Positions 8,121 through 17,935 of a DNA stretch of 36,746 nucleotides are shown piece after piece; the stretch's first letter is position 1; every line of letters begins with the position of its first letter. A model generated the notes under the pieces. That model had not been told where the DNA came from, ran no database searches, and saw only the letters and a program-made list of their open reading frames with translations. The DNA is from RGIG4074 sp964459165 (lineage in GTDB: Bacteria > Bacillota > Clostridia > Christensenellales > Borkfalkiaceae), in NCBI GenBank assembly GCA_964459165.1, contig CAYWKM010000013.1:1-36746 (forward strand), given 5' to 3'. The position numbers and the translations under genes were made by a program.

Positions 8121-9346
8121 TATAATTCCACTCCGTTTTTCCTTAAATATTCCCTTGCGCTTTCCACGCTGTCCACGCCGGTTTTATTCTTCACGGGGGC
8201 GAACTCCTTTTCACGGACGACCTCATAGGGAAGACAGGTCTCCATCAATTTTACCATATCGAGAATGAGCGTTTCAAACTTTCTGCCGTTCTCTTTTTCC
8301 GGCGCGACCGTCCTTCCCTTTTCGTCGATATAAGAAACCTTTTTTCTGACGATATGAATGGGAATCCTTTCGTTCTGTATCTTGACCAGCTGCTTCAACG
8401 AGAAAAGATAGTTTAAAATAACGCCGTAAATATAGGCGAGTTCGCCGTTTTCGTCTCTCTGATTCGCCATTTCTTCGGTGAGCTCGTAATATTCGATAAT
8501 GTTGGGACGACCGTCCTCTAAGCAGAGCACGCCGACCTTTTCGTGAGGATTCGTTTTGCAGACGACCTTCGCCCCGCTGTTCCTGCCGCTTAAAATCGTC
8601 GCGCCGACGAAAGCGGGATCGGCGATGCGTTGAAGGACGTTATCGACGGAATAGCAGTTTACCCATTCTACGCCCCTGTTCAGCATCTCCTCGACGAGCC
8701 CCGCTCGGAGCATAGAGGAAAACCAGCCGCCGTTTCCGTTGGGAGAGAGGGCGACGCCGCTCTTACTTTCCAGATAAACCTTTCCGTTTTCATCGACGGC
8801 GGGAGCCATATCCTGAACAAAGAATTTGACATATTCCGCCGGATAGCCGAAATAGTCGTGTTCCTTTAAAAACGCGATCGTTTCGGCGTTATTTTTATCG
8901 CTCGTCATAATATATAAGGGAACGTACGCGCCGCAATCGATAACCGTTTCGAGGAGATTTTTAATCTGCTGCTCGAAAATATAAAGAGGCTTTGTTACGC
9001 CTACGTCGAAGCATCCCTTGGGCGCGGAAGAACCCAGCCGAGTTCCCTGTCCCCCCGCCAAAAGGACGGCGGCGACCTTGCCCCGACGGACGGCCTCCCT
9101 TCCGACGAGGAGAAATTCTTCTTTCCGTTTTTCAATATCCCTTATTTTAAGCCCTTCGATCGGACGAATCTCCCCCTTTCCGCTCAAATCCTCCGGGTGA
9201 GATAAATTTTCGAGGACGGAAAAATCCGTCGTTTCAATCTGGCTTAAAAGCTTTTTCCTCTCGTCTTCGGACAGCTCGTCGTAAAACCTTAAAAGATGTT
9301 CCTGCCCGATCGCGGAAAGCTTTTCGTACGCTTGTTCTACCGTCAT
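8120..9346 (-). CDS. UDPGP-type UTP--sugar-1-phosphate uridylyltransferase
   Basis: The 408-residue protein belongs to the eukaryotic-type UDPGP family. The nucleotide-binding signature LAGGQGTRLG is near residue 96, followed by SAPKG. Further family motifs are the MTSDKN-like turn, a FVQDMAPAVD stretch for substrate and a NPHEKVGVL-type loop. These enzymes make UDP-sugars (UDP-glucose, UDP-GlcNAc or UDP-galactose) for the cell envelope. Substrate choice cannot be fixed from sequence. Two ATGs lie six bases apart. The second (9346) is seven bases from AGGAG and is preferred over 9352, which is one base from it. A perfect-consensus promoter lies at 9382-9410. It heads a four-gene operon. Confidence 0.9.
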   Translation of the reverse strand: MTVEQAYEKLSAIGQEHLLRFYDELSEDERKKLLSQIETTDFSVLENLSHPEDLSGKGEIRPIEGLKIRDIEKRKEEFLLVGREAVRRGKVAAVLLAGGQGTRLGSSAPKGCFDVGVTKPLYIFEQQIKNLLETVIDCGAYVPLYIMTSDKNNAETIAFLKEHDYFGYPAEYVKFFVQDMAPAVDENGKVYLESKSGVALSPNGNGGWFSSMLRAGLVEEMLNRGVEWVNCYSVDNVLQRIADPAFVGATILSGRNSGAKVVCKTNPHEKVGVLCLEDGRPNIIEYYELTEEMANQRDENGELAYIYGVILNYLFSLKQLVKIQNERIPIHIVRKKVSYIDEKGRTVAPEKENGRKFETLILDMVKLMETCLPYEVVREKEFAPVKNKTGVDSVESAREYLRKNGVEL

Positions 9347-9381
9347 GACCATTCTCCTGAATTATAATTGTGTTTGAATCT

Positions 9382-9410
9382 ATTATACGTCCTTTTTGCG
9401 CCCTTGTCAA
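9382..9410 (-). promoter_or_regulatory. Perfect-consensus sigma-A promoter of the pyrophosphorylase operon
   Basis: On the minus strand, TTGACA (9405-9410) and TATAAT (9382-9387) are exactly 17 bases apart. This predicts strong constitutive transcription starting near 9375, with a leader of roughly 30 nt. Confidence 0.88.
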
Positions 9411-9420
9411 TCAACGGGCG

Positions 9421-9456
9421 AAAAAAAAAGAGCCGCAAATCCGATTCACAGCTCTT
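9421..9456 (-). terminator. Rho-independent terminator after the alpha-galactosidase operon
   Basis: On the minus strand, AAGAGCTG (9456-9449) pairs with CGGCTCTT (9435-9428), with one G-T pair, around a 13-base loop. A run of about nine T follows (9429-9421). It lies just after the small membrane protein gene ending at 9482. Confidence 0.85.
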
Positions 9457-9481
9457 GAAATAACTTATTTTTTTCGACGAA

Positions 9482-9961
9482 TCACTTCTTGTAGGTATTG
9501 CAGAAGAGGGCGATTCCGTAGACGATGAGGAGAACGCCGATGACGACGAACAGCCAATCGTATTTGAGCTTTCCGAGAATGAGCGCGACGCCCACGATAA
9601 CGCCGAGGACGAACTTAGCCACGCCGAAAAGTCCCTTTACGTTTCCCTTAAAGAGGGCGACCACATTATAAAGAATGAGGACGACGCCGCCGACGATGAC
9701 TGCGATTTGAACCGCCACCCAGCCAAAGACGATGATAACGACGCCGGCTGCGATTTCAAGAATACCGATCAGCGTCAGTTTCTTAGCGCCGATCATATTC
9801 AGTATGCCGAGAACGATGAGCGCGACGCCGATGACGGTAAAGCCGATTTGAAGCACCGTTCCGATGATGGCGGTCTTATAAACAATGAAGAGAACGCCGA
9901 GAACGATTGCCAAAAGCGCATAAAGAACATAGGAAAGATTTGTTTTGTTTGATTTAGCCAT
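9482..9961 (-). CDS. Small multi-spanning membrane protein (HdeD/DUF308-like)
   Basis: The 159-residue protein is nearly all hydrophobic, with about six membrane helices arranged as repeating Gly-rich hairpins (for example IGVALIVLGILNMIG and AAGVVIIVFGWVAV). This is typical of the HdeD/DUF308 type, whose function is unknown in Firmicutes. I place the start at the ATG at 9961 (MAKSNK), because AAGGAGT (9971-9977) is nine bases upstream. A longer TTG-started version would begin inside the alpha-galactosidase gene and has no ribosome site. The upstream stop codon is only four bases away, so the two genes form an operon. Confidence 0.82.
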   Translation of the reverse strand: MAKSNKTNLSYVLYALLAIVLGVLFIVYKTAIIGTVLQIGFTVIGVALIVLGILNMIGAKKLTLIGILEIAAGVVIIVFGWVAVQIAVIVGGVVLILYNVVALFKGNVKGLFGVAKFVLGVIVGVALILGKLKYDWLFVVIGVLLIVYGIALFCNTYKK

Positions 9962-9965
9962 TTTT

Positions 9966-12053
9966 TTATAACTCCTTATAATTTTTTTCAAATTCAAACG
10001 CTCCGGATTGATAATCCCGCGTATCCTTTACCAAAAATTTCCCTTTTTCAAAGGTATAATCCATATCGGTATAAACGGCCTTCAATCGATATCCTTTGAG
10101 CTCCAGCTCGATATCGCCGCTCCGCTCGAATTTATGCACGAGGAGGAGAACGCGACCGCCGTAAGCTTTTTTGTATATCTGTCTGCCGAAGGGCTCGCGA
10201 TAATATTCCACGTCGTTATCGACGAGCTCGATATCGCCGTAGCGGACGATGTCCTGCACCCGCTTATAAAATTCGATCCCCTTCTGAATAAGTCGTATCT
10301 TATCTTCTCCGACCTTCCCAATATCGCCGCTTAAACAAATTCTTCCGAACATGGCGGAGGTCAACGACCAGACGATGCGGGAATCGTCGTCTTCCTTACG
10401 AACGACCGCCCATATCTGCGACTGCCTCGCGGGAACCACGCGGGAAACGTTCGCCGCAACCAACGGGATTTCTTTACATTCGTGCGCGTCGGAAAAGGAA
10501 CACATGGAAACCTTATTCATGCGGCAGGGTTCGATTCGGCTTCCGCCCGAGGAACAATTTTCTACGACGATGCCGGGAACGGCGTCCTTAATCCGATCGA
10601 TCCATTCGAGAGAAGCTTCTTGAAGCTGCCTTCCCCCTTCGCCGAGAGAGGAACCGTCCTCGCTGTCGCACCCGACGCCGATACTATCGTTATAGTCGAT
10701 CTTGACGTATTCAAATCCGTTCTCCTTTAAAAAGGAGAGGAGCTTCTTTTCGAGATAATTTTCAACGAGGTCCTCGCGCAGATCGAGGAAACGCCTGTTC
10801 TTCGCGGAAAGGGGATAGCCGTCTCTCGAAAGGAGGTATTCGGGCTTATAATAAAGCTCGCTGTCTATGCCGGCGACCTCAAATTCAAACCAAACGCCGG
10901 CTTTCAGCCCCGCGCGATTGATTTTTTCCACGACGGTTTTTATGCCCGTGGGAAAAAGCGTCTTGCTTTGATTCCAATCGCCTATGGCGTTGCACCAGCC
11001 CTTGTCGTCGGGCTTATACCAGCCGCAGTCGACGACGAAATAATCGAGAGAGAGAGGTTTTATCGCCTTTAAAATTTCGGTGACGTTCTCTTCGGAAGGA
11101 CAGCCCCACGTCGTGCAATATTCGTTGAACAGCACGGGCATACTCTCCTCGCTCTCGGGTACCGACAACAATCCGTCCATATGCTTTATGATGGCGTTGC
11201 ATACGGCGTTTACTCCCCCGCTCTTCAAGACCTTTACATAGGCTTTATGCGTAGAGAAGCTTTCGCCGGGGAAAATTTCTTTTCGCCAATGCGCAAACTC
11301 GTAATCGCCGAGTCCGCCCGAAAAAGAGCAGCTCTCCTTCTCCTGATAAACCTCCATCTGCCAGGAATAGGGCGCTTCCATCATGCAGCCGATAATAAAT
11401 CCGTCTTCGGGATCCTCGATCGCGCCGAACGGGAAGTAATCGCGTACGGGCATAGATCCCCTCTGCCCCCACTTTTCCGTCTTGACGCCGTAGCGCCCCC
11501 AGCTCATGTCCAATCCGAGATGAGAAAAGCTGTCGCTCTTCAGGCGGCATTCCCTGCTCCAAGCGGAGGTCATTCTATGAAGGGTGAGTCCGCAGGTAGA
11601 CACGCCCTTGCGCGAAGGGGAAGCGACGCCGCTGACAGAAAAACTATCGAGCGCCTCTAACGTGCGCGCGCGCTCTCCCGCGTTTTTATATTCTACGCTG
11701 AAAGCGAAAACCCCCGTTTTTCCGTCGTATTCCAAACGATGAACGTATTCGTTCCCGCCGCCGTCGGATAAATAGGTGGTCACGCCGCAAGCGTCGGATT
11801 GCTGTCTATCTAATTTTAAAAGGGTGGAATCGCGATTGCGCATGGAAAGCCCCTGCGTGTAATCGATCAGGCTTCTGTCCCCCGTAAACGCGACCTGAAC
11901 CAAAGAATCGCAGCAAAGCTTGTCGATATCGGTAATTTCGACGCTCTCGGGATACATGGCGAGCCCTATGACAAAAGCTCCGTCCTGTCCTTCCACGGGA
12001 GCTTTGACATAATATACGGCTGTATCGCCAAAAACATACTTGTTTAACAACAT
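9966..12053 (-). CDS. GH36-family alpha-galactosidase
   Basis: This 695-residue glycoside hydrolase has an N-terminal beta-sandwich (about 1-300), a catalytic barrel (about 305-610) and a C-terminal beta domain. Catalytic residues can be seen: the nucleophile in KIDYN (Asp453) and the acid/base in SFSDAHE (Asp522). VVDCGWY, GDWNQS and GVWFEFE are typical of clan GH-D. It removes terminal alpha-galactose from oligosaccharides such as raffinose or melibiose. No signal peptide is present, so it works on imported sugars. The ATG at 12053 with GGGGAG upstream is preferred over a TTG 60 bases earlier. A promoter lies at 12157-12185. No transporter gene is adjacent. Confidence 0.93.
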   Translation of the reverse strand: MLLNKYVFGDTAVYYVKAPVEGQDGAFVIGLAMYPESVEITDIDKLCCDSLVQVAFTGDRSLIDYTQGLSMRNRDSTLLKLDRQQSDACGVTTYLSDGGGNEYVHRLEYDGKTGVFAFSVEYKNAGERARTLEALDSFSVSGVASPSRKGVSTCGLTLHRMTSAWSRECRLKSDSFSHLGLDMSWGRYGVKTEKWGQRGSMPVRDYFPFGAIEDPEDGFIIGCMMEAPYSWQMEVYQEKESCSFSGGLGDYEFAHWRKEIFPGESFSTHKAYVKVLKSGGVNAVCNAIIKHMDGLLSVPESEESMPVLFNEYCTTWGCPSEENVTEILKAIKPLSLDYFVVDCGWYKPDDKGWCNAIGDWNQSKTLFPTGIKTVVEKINRAGLKAGVWFEFEVAGIDSELYYKPEYLLSRDGYPLSAKNRRFLDLREDLVENYLEKKLLSFLKENGFEYVKIDYNDSIGVGCDSEDGSSLGEGGRQLQEASLEWIDRIKDAVPGIVVENCSSGGSRIEPCRMNKVSMCSFSDAHECKEIPLVAANVSRVVPARQSQIWAVVRKEDDDSRIVWSLTSAMFGRICLSGDIGKVGEDKIRLIQKGIEFYKRVQDIVRYGDIELVDNDVEYYREPFGRQIYKKAYGGRVLLLVHKFERSGDIELELKGYRLKAVYTDMDYTFEKGKFLVKDTRDYQSGAFEFEKNYKEL

Positions 12054-12156
12054 AAATTTTCTCCCCGCGTAAACAGACGGCTGTTTTTCTGTCGCTTCTC
12101 TTGCAAAAGGCAACCTTTACGCCGCATTCGCAGGCTTCATCCTTTATATTATATAT

Positions 12157-12185
12157 ATTATACCAAATATCGCCCGAGATGTAAA
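12157..12185 (-). promoter_or_regulatory. Predicted sigma-A promoter of the alpha-galactosidase gene
   Basis: On the minus strand, TTTACA (12180-12185) and TATAAT (12157-12162) are 17 bases apart. A second TATAAT (12148-12153) follows nine bases later. The leader to the chosen ATG is about 95 nt. The -35 hexamer lies in the loop of the hairpin at 12171-12198. Confidence 0.7.
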
Positions 12186-12198
12186 TATCTTTCGGGCG
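12171..12198 (-). terminator. Hairpin after clpB, possible weak terminator
   Basis: On the minus strand, CGCCCG and AGAT (interrupted by a two-base AA bulge) pair with ATCT and CGGGCG around the six-base loop ATTTAC. Only a short ATATTT tract follows, so termination on this strand would be weak. Read on the plus strand, the same stem is followed by AATTTTTA. It is the only candidate terminator for clpB. Confidence 0.45.
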
Positions 12199-12251
12199 AA
12201 TTTTTATGAATTTTTCTTTTTTGATCCTTTAACGGTTTCCCCGAAAAATTC

Positions 12252-14846
<2,595 letters not shown>

Positions 14847-14889
14847 AATTTATTCACCCATCCTTTTTTCGTTTATTTTTTTCATTCTT

Positions 14890-14927
14890 ATTATAAACGC
14901 AACGGAAAATTTTCAAACAAAAGTTTG
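14890..14927 (-). promoter_or_regulatory. clpB promoter with overlapping palindromic box
   Basis: On the minus strand the -10 is TATAAT (14890-14895). The best -35 (GTTTGA, 14913-14918) is poor and overlaps the perfect palindrome CAAACAAAAGTTTG (14914-14927, read on plus). A weak -35 covered by a palindrome fits a regulated promoter. No CIRCE element or CtsR heptad pair was seen. Confidence 0.5.
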
Positions 14928-14987
14928 TTTCATGCAAATAAAAATCTCCCCCCCCTAAAGAGGTAAAAACGCCGCGCGGCAATAAGA

Positions 14988-15023
14988 AAAGCCGTATCGC
15001 GCATTGACCCGCGATACGGCTTT
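14988..15023 (-). terminator. Rho-independent terminator after the 221-residue membrane protein gene
   Basis: A perfect 14-bp stem (14988-15001 with 15010-15023) with an eight-base loop is followed on the minus strand by TTTTCTTATT. It lies 27 bases after the stop of the gene ending at 15050 and isolates clpB from it. Confidence 0.85.
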
Positions 15024-15049
15024 GCTTCCGATTTGAAACCGATTGCCGT

Positions 15050-15715
15050 TTACAGCATATCCGATATTTTGACGTTTTCGAGCGCAAAGCTCTTCATCTT
15101 TTCTTCCGAAACAATGAACGTTCCGCATTGAAGAGGCGTTTCGTTTCCGTTAAAGATCACGCTCGTTCCGCTGATTCTGTTCAAAATACTGTCGTTGTAT
15201 AATCCGATAAAATAATAATACCCATTGTCCGTTTCGACTTCGGCGACGGAGGCGACCAAGCCGCGTAAGCTCCCGTCCTCCTCTACGCCGTAATAATTAT
15301 GGTACGTGGCGAGACCGTAGCTGCGCACATAGAAAAGTCCGGACTTCTCGTATGCGTACCATTCCTCCTCGCCCGTCGTCTCACCGACAAAAAAGGTAAC
15401 GTTTCCGCCGTCGACCGCGCGATAAGCTTCCGTATCGAGATTCGCCTGCCGCGCATAGATATCGAAAGCCTCTTCCGCCGTCAGCCCGATGCAAGCGTTC
15501 TGAACGTCAATGTAAGCCAATCCCGCAAAGAAGAAGCCGACGATGAAGAATATCGCTATGCTCGAACATAAAAACTTTTTTCCCGAGGGAAAATAATCCC
15601 TCTTTAATCCCCCCTGCACAAGGCGTTTTACGAGAGCCCCGTATGCGAAGTTCAACGCGACGCATAAAGCAACGCACACCGCCGTGACAGCCAGTATAAT
15701 AAACAAAATAATCAT
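15050..15715 (-). CDS. Membrane protein of unknown function with two N-terminal helices
   Basis: The 221-residue protein has hydrophobic helices at about 2-25 and 48-70 (SSIAIFFIVGFFFAGLAYID), then a soluble domain of about 150 residues with many Tyr and Gly residues that probably faces outside. The C-terminal YYFIGLYNDSILNRISG stretch looks beta-rich. I do not recognise the family. The ATG at 15715 is chosen because an upstream TTG is the first three bases of the -35 box. TATAAT ends six bases before the ATG and there is no Shine-Dalgarno, so the mRNA is probably leaderless. The gene follows the amidase gene but has its own promoter. Confidence 0.78.
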   Translation of the reverse strand: MIILFIILAVTAVCVALCVALNFAYGALVKRLVQGGLKRDYFPSGKKFLCSSIAIFFIVGFFFAGLAYIDVQNACIGLTAEEAFDIYARQANLDTEAYRAVDGGNVTFFVGETTGEEEWYAYEKSGLFYVRSYGLATYHNYYGVEEDGSLRGLVASVAEVETDNGYYYFIGLYNDSILNRISGTSVIFNGNETPLQCGTFIVSEEKMKSFALENVKISDML

Positions 15716-15721
15716 AGCTCT

Positions 15722-15751
15722 ATTATACCACTCTTTATAAAAATATGTCAA
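15722..15751 (-). promoter_or_regulatory. Consensus sigma-A promoter giving a leaderless mRNA
   Basis: On the minus strand, TTGACA (15746-15751) and TATAAT (15722-15727) are 18 bases apart. Six bases (AGAGCT) separate the -10 from the ATG at 15715, so the expected transcription start falls on the A of the start codon. Confidence 0.85.
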
Positions 15752-15787
15752 TAAAAAAGAGCGATTCGTTCGTAAAGTTTATAGAAT

Positions 15788-16300
15788 TTACAAGAAGCCG
15801 TCGTCTCGACCGGACGATCCTTTCCGCACGCCGAGAATATGAATACGGCGAATTCGATCAAAGGAATAAGAGGAAAGCGGACGGTCGTACGCGTCGTAGG
15901 AATGCGCCGCGAGCAGAGGTTCCCCGCGATAAAAGCCGACGACGACCGGCGTGTGGTAAAAATCTCCCGTTTCTCTGCCAAGTTGAACAAAATCCCCGAT
16001 TTCGAGCTTTTCCCTTGAAACCTCCTCGGCAAAGGGACCGACGCCTTCGTTCGTCGTAAGAAAGCGGTAAAAATATTCCACTCCCGTCCAAGAAGCGGTT
16101 CTGTCGTTCGCCGAAAAGTAAAACCAACCGAAGACGGGCGTATCGTTCATGACGCCCGCGCCCGCGTACAGACACTGCGAGGCGAAGTTGGTGCAATCTC
16201 CCCCTAAGCGATCGAAGTTATAATAGCGCGGATTGCGCCCGAACGCCCACTTCTTTGCATAAGCGACGGCGGCGTCTCTGTCATATTGAATCGTTTCCAT
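15788..16300 (-). CDS. Amidase_6-type putative cysteine amidase
   Basis: The 170-residue protein matches the Amidase_6 type found in Clostridia and Bacilli. It opens with YDRDAAVAYAKKWA, followed by NPRYYNFDRLGGDCTNFASQ, where Cys36 is the expected nucleophile. His residues in YHTPVVVGFYRG and LLAAHSYD could complete the active site. These proteins are thought to cleave amide bonds in cell-wall or secreted peptides. Unlike many relatives, this one has no signal peptide, so its location is unclear. The ATG at 16300 comes only five bases after a TATAAT box and lacks a Shine-Dalgarno, indicating leaderless translation. It lies between two cell-surface genes with separate promoters. Confidence 0.85.
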   Translation of the reverse strand: METIQYDRDAAVAYAKKWAFGRNPRYYNFDRLGGDCTNFASQCLYAGAGVMNDTPVFGWFYFSANDRTASWTGVEYFYRFLTTNEGVGPFAEEVSREKLEIGDFVQLGRETGDFYHTPVVVGFYRGEPLLAAHSYDAYDRPLSSYSFDRIRRIHILGVRKGSSGRDDGFL

Positions 16301-16305
16301 ACTTT

Positions 16306-16334
16306 ATTATAAGCTTTTTATGAAAAAACGGCAA
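16306..16334 (-). promoter_or_regulatory. Predicted sigma-A promoter of the amidase gene, leaderless
   Basis: On the minus strand, TTGCCG (16329-16334) and TATAAT (16306-16311) are 17 bases apart. Only AAAGT separates the -10 from the ATG at 16300. Transcription would start at or just inside the start codon. Confidence 0.72.
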
Positions 16335-16410
16335 CCGTACGTCGAAAATTCTTCCCGCTTCTTTTCACGCGGGAAATGCGTTCGCCGAACGAAAAAAATC
16401 CCATAAACGA

Positions 16411-16444
16411 AGAACTCCCGAAAGCGTTGACTTTCGGGAGTTCT
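16411..16444 (-). terminator. Rho-independent terminator after the lipoprotein gene
   Basis: A perfect 14-bp stem (16411-16424 with 16431-16444) with a six-base loop lies 23 bases after the stop of the gene at 16467. The following minus-strand tract TTCGTTTATGG is only moderately T-rich, but the stem is very stable. Confidence 0.75.
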
Positions 16445-16466
16445 CGCATGATGTACGATTTTTTTA

Positions 16467-16880
16467 TTATGCGTTCTTAAAAATAGTAAGTCCGTCCGTC
16501 GCAAGATTGAGGAGAAGGACGCAATTGCCGTTGACGTAATCGCTGTTTTGAAGATCCTTGACGAGATTCTGCAAATCGGCGCTTTCGGCGTACTTCTCTT
16601 CGAGAGCCTTGGACGAAGCAAACTCGGCGATGACGACGACTTGCTTTAACAGCCCGTCGCCTTTATAGAGAACATGAACGGTAACGTCTCCGCTCTCCTC
16701 GTCCGTTTCGCCGATATAGCCTTTAATTTGCTCTTGATAGGTGGATACGGTATCCGATTCGGAATATCCCTCTTTCTCAAAAGCTTTCAGAACTTTGCTA
16801 TAACTGCTGCAGGCGCAAAAACAAAGAAGCGCGCAAACGACGACGGCCAGAACAGACGCGATTTTGAATGTCTTTTTCAC
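16467..16880 (-). CDS. Small predicted lipoprotein
   Basis: The 137-residue protein has a lipoprotein signal: MKKTFK, a hydrophobic core (8-20) and a Cys-rich lipobox (CFCAC, lipidated Cys probably 24). The mature part is short, acidic and mixed alpha/beta (VTVHVLYKGDGLLKQVVVIA then helices). I do not recognise the family. The start is GTG at 16880, with GAGGT ten bases upstream. It has a perfect-consensus promoter covered by a palindrome, and a strong terminator, so it is a single regulated unit. Confidence 0.82.
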   Translation of the reverse strand: MKKTFKIASVLAVVVCALLCFCACSSYSKVLKAFEKEGYSESDTVSTYQEQIKGYIGETDEESGDVTVHVLYKGDGLLKQVVVIAEFASSKALEEKYAESADLQNLVKDLQNSDYVNGNCVLLLNLATDGLTIFKNA

Positions 16881-16911
16881 AATATCTTTACCTCGCTAAA
16901 TTGATACCGTC

Positions 16912-16953
16912 ATTATATACGATAAGGGGAATTTTGTCAACCATTTGACAAAA
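16912..16953 (-). promoter_or_regulatory. Consensus promoter with palindromic operator candidate
   Basis: On the minus strand, TTGACA (16935-16940) and TATAAT (16912-16917) are exactly 17 bases apart. The perfect inverted repeat TTTTGTCAA-CCAT-TTGACAAAA (16932-16953, read on plus) has nine-base arms and covers the whole -35 hexamer. A repressor site there would block the strong promoter. The regulator is unknown. Confidence 0.75.
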
Positions 16954-16993
16954 AATTGCCGTTCGGGAAAGAAGGAAACTCTTTCCTCTTTTG

Positions 16994-17935
16994 TCAATCC
17001 CAAGAAAGCGTCCTTACGATATCCCTTATTTCCTCTACGCTCTTGCATTGAAAAAGCTCGTTCTTCTTCTCGTTCGCTCCCCTCGTTCCCTTTACGTAAA
17101 AGCTCGCCATTTTCCGCATGAATACGACGGCGAAACGCTCCCCGTAAATTTTCTGCGTCTCGGACAGTTCGTTTAAAAACAACGCCGTGAAAGACGGCTT
17201 CGGCGTCCCTAAAATTTCATTGAAAATTCTCGGATTGTATAGCGCGCCCCGCGCGATCATGACGCCGTCCGCGCCCGTATTCTCCATCATATCGTCGGCG
17301 TCCTTTAACGAAAAAATCCCTCCGTTTGCGACGACGGGAATCGTCACGGCTTTTTTCGCCCTTTCGATTTCGGCAAAATCCGGTTCGCCCGAATAAATTT
17401 TATCTTTCGCGCGCCCGTGGACGGTGATGAGCGACGCGCCCGCGCTCTCGCACATGACGGCGAAATCGCGCGTCACGGGTTGCCCGCTCTTTACCCCCGT
17501 GCGCATCTTTACCGTGATTTCCTTGCCGCTCTTTTTACATTCGGAAATAATTTTTTCCGCCAAACGGATATCGTTTAAAAGCGCGCTTCCCTCGCCGTTA
17601 TGATAAATTTTCGGCGCCGGACAACCCATATTGATATCGACGATATCGAAGGGGGCGAGCGCTTCCCCCTCGCATGCCTGCCGCATAATCTCCGGATCGT
17701 TGCCGAAAATCTGAACGGCTTTTATCCTTTCCTCTCGATCCGAATAAAGAAGCTGCGTCGTGTTCTCGTTGCCGTATTTCAGCCCCTTGCAGCTCACCAT
17801 TTCGGTAAAGGCGAGCCCCGCGCCGAGAGACAATACCATCTTCCGAAAGGGATAATTGGTATACCCCGCGAGCGGAGCCATCCATACGTTATTCGGCAGC
17901 CGAATCTTCCCTATTTTTATCGGTTTTATTCGCAC
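16994..17935 (-). CDS. dusB: tRNA-dihydrouridine synthase (DusB type)
   Basis: The 313-residue FMN enzyme reduces uridine in the tRNA D-loop. Family motifs are visible: APLAGYTN near the start, INMGCPAPK with the active-site Cys, MRTG, TVHGRAKDKIYSG, VVANGGI and GVMIARGALYNP. Length is typical. The start is uncertain. GTG at 17935 (MRIKPIKIGKIRL) fits the family's usual beginning and has GGAGG 11 bases upstream. TTG at 17956 with AAGGA is also possible. Both overlap the end of yabN/mazG, so translation is probably coupled. It is the last gene of the spoVT / flippase / mazG run. Confidence 0.93.
   Translation of the reverse strand: MRIKPIKIGKIRLPNNVWMAPLAGYTNYPFRKMVLSLGAGLAFTEMVSCKGLKYGNENTTQLLYSDREERIKAVQIFGNDPEIMRQACEGEALAPFDIVDINMGCPAPKIYHNGEGSALLNDIRLAEKIISECKKSGKEITVKMRTGVKSGQPVTRDFAVMCESAGASLITVHGRAKDKIYSGEPDFAEIERAKKAVTIPVVANGGIFSLKDADDMMENTGADGVMIARGALYNPRIFNEILGTPKPSFTALFLNELSETQKIYGERFAVVFMRKMASFYVKGTRGANEKKNELFQCKSVEEIRDIVRTLSWD

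Noticed and set aside
12117..12140. Seven-codon upstream frame (MKPANAA) in the alpha-galactosidase leader
   Set aside because: The AAAGG lies directly against its ATG with no spacer, and there is no hairpin pair suggesting attenuation.
14854..15087. 77-codon minus-strand frame before clpB
   Set aside because: It crosses a strong terminator and the promoter of clpB, has an odd composition and no ribosome site.
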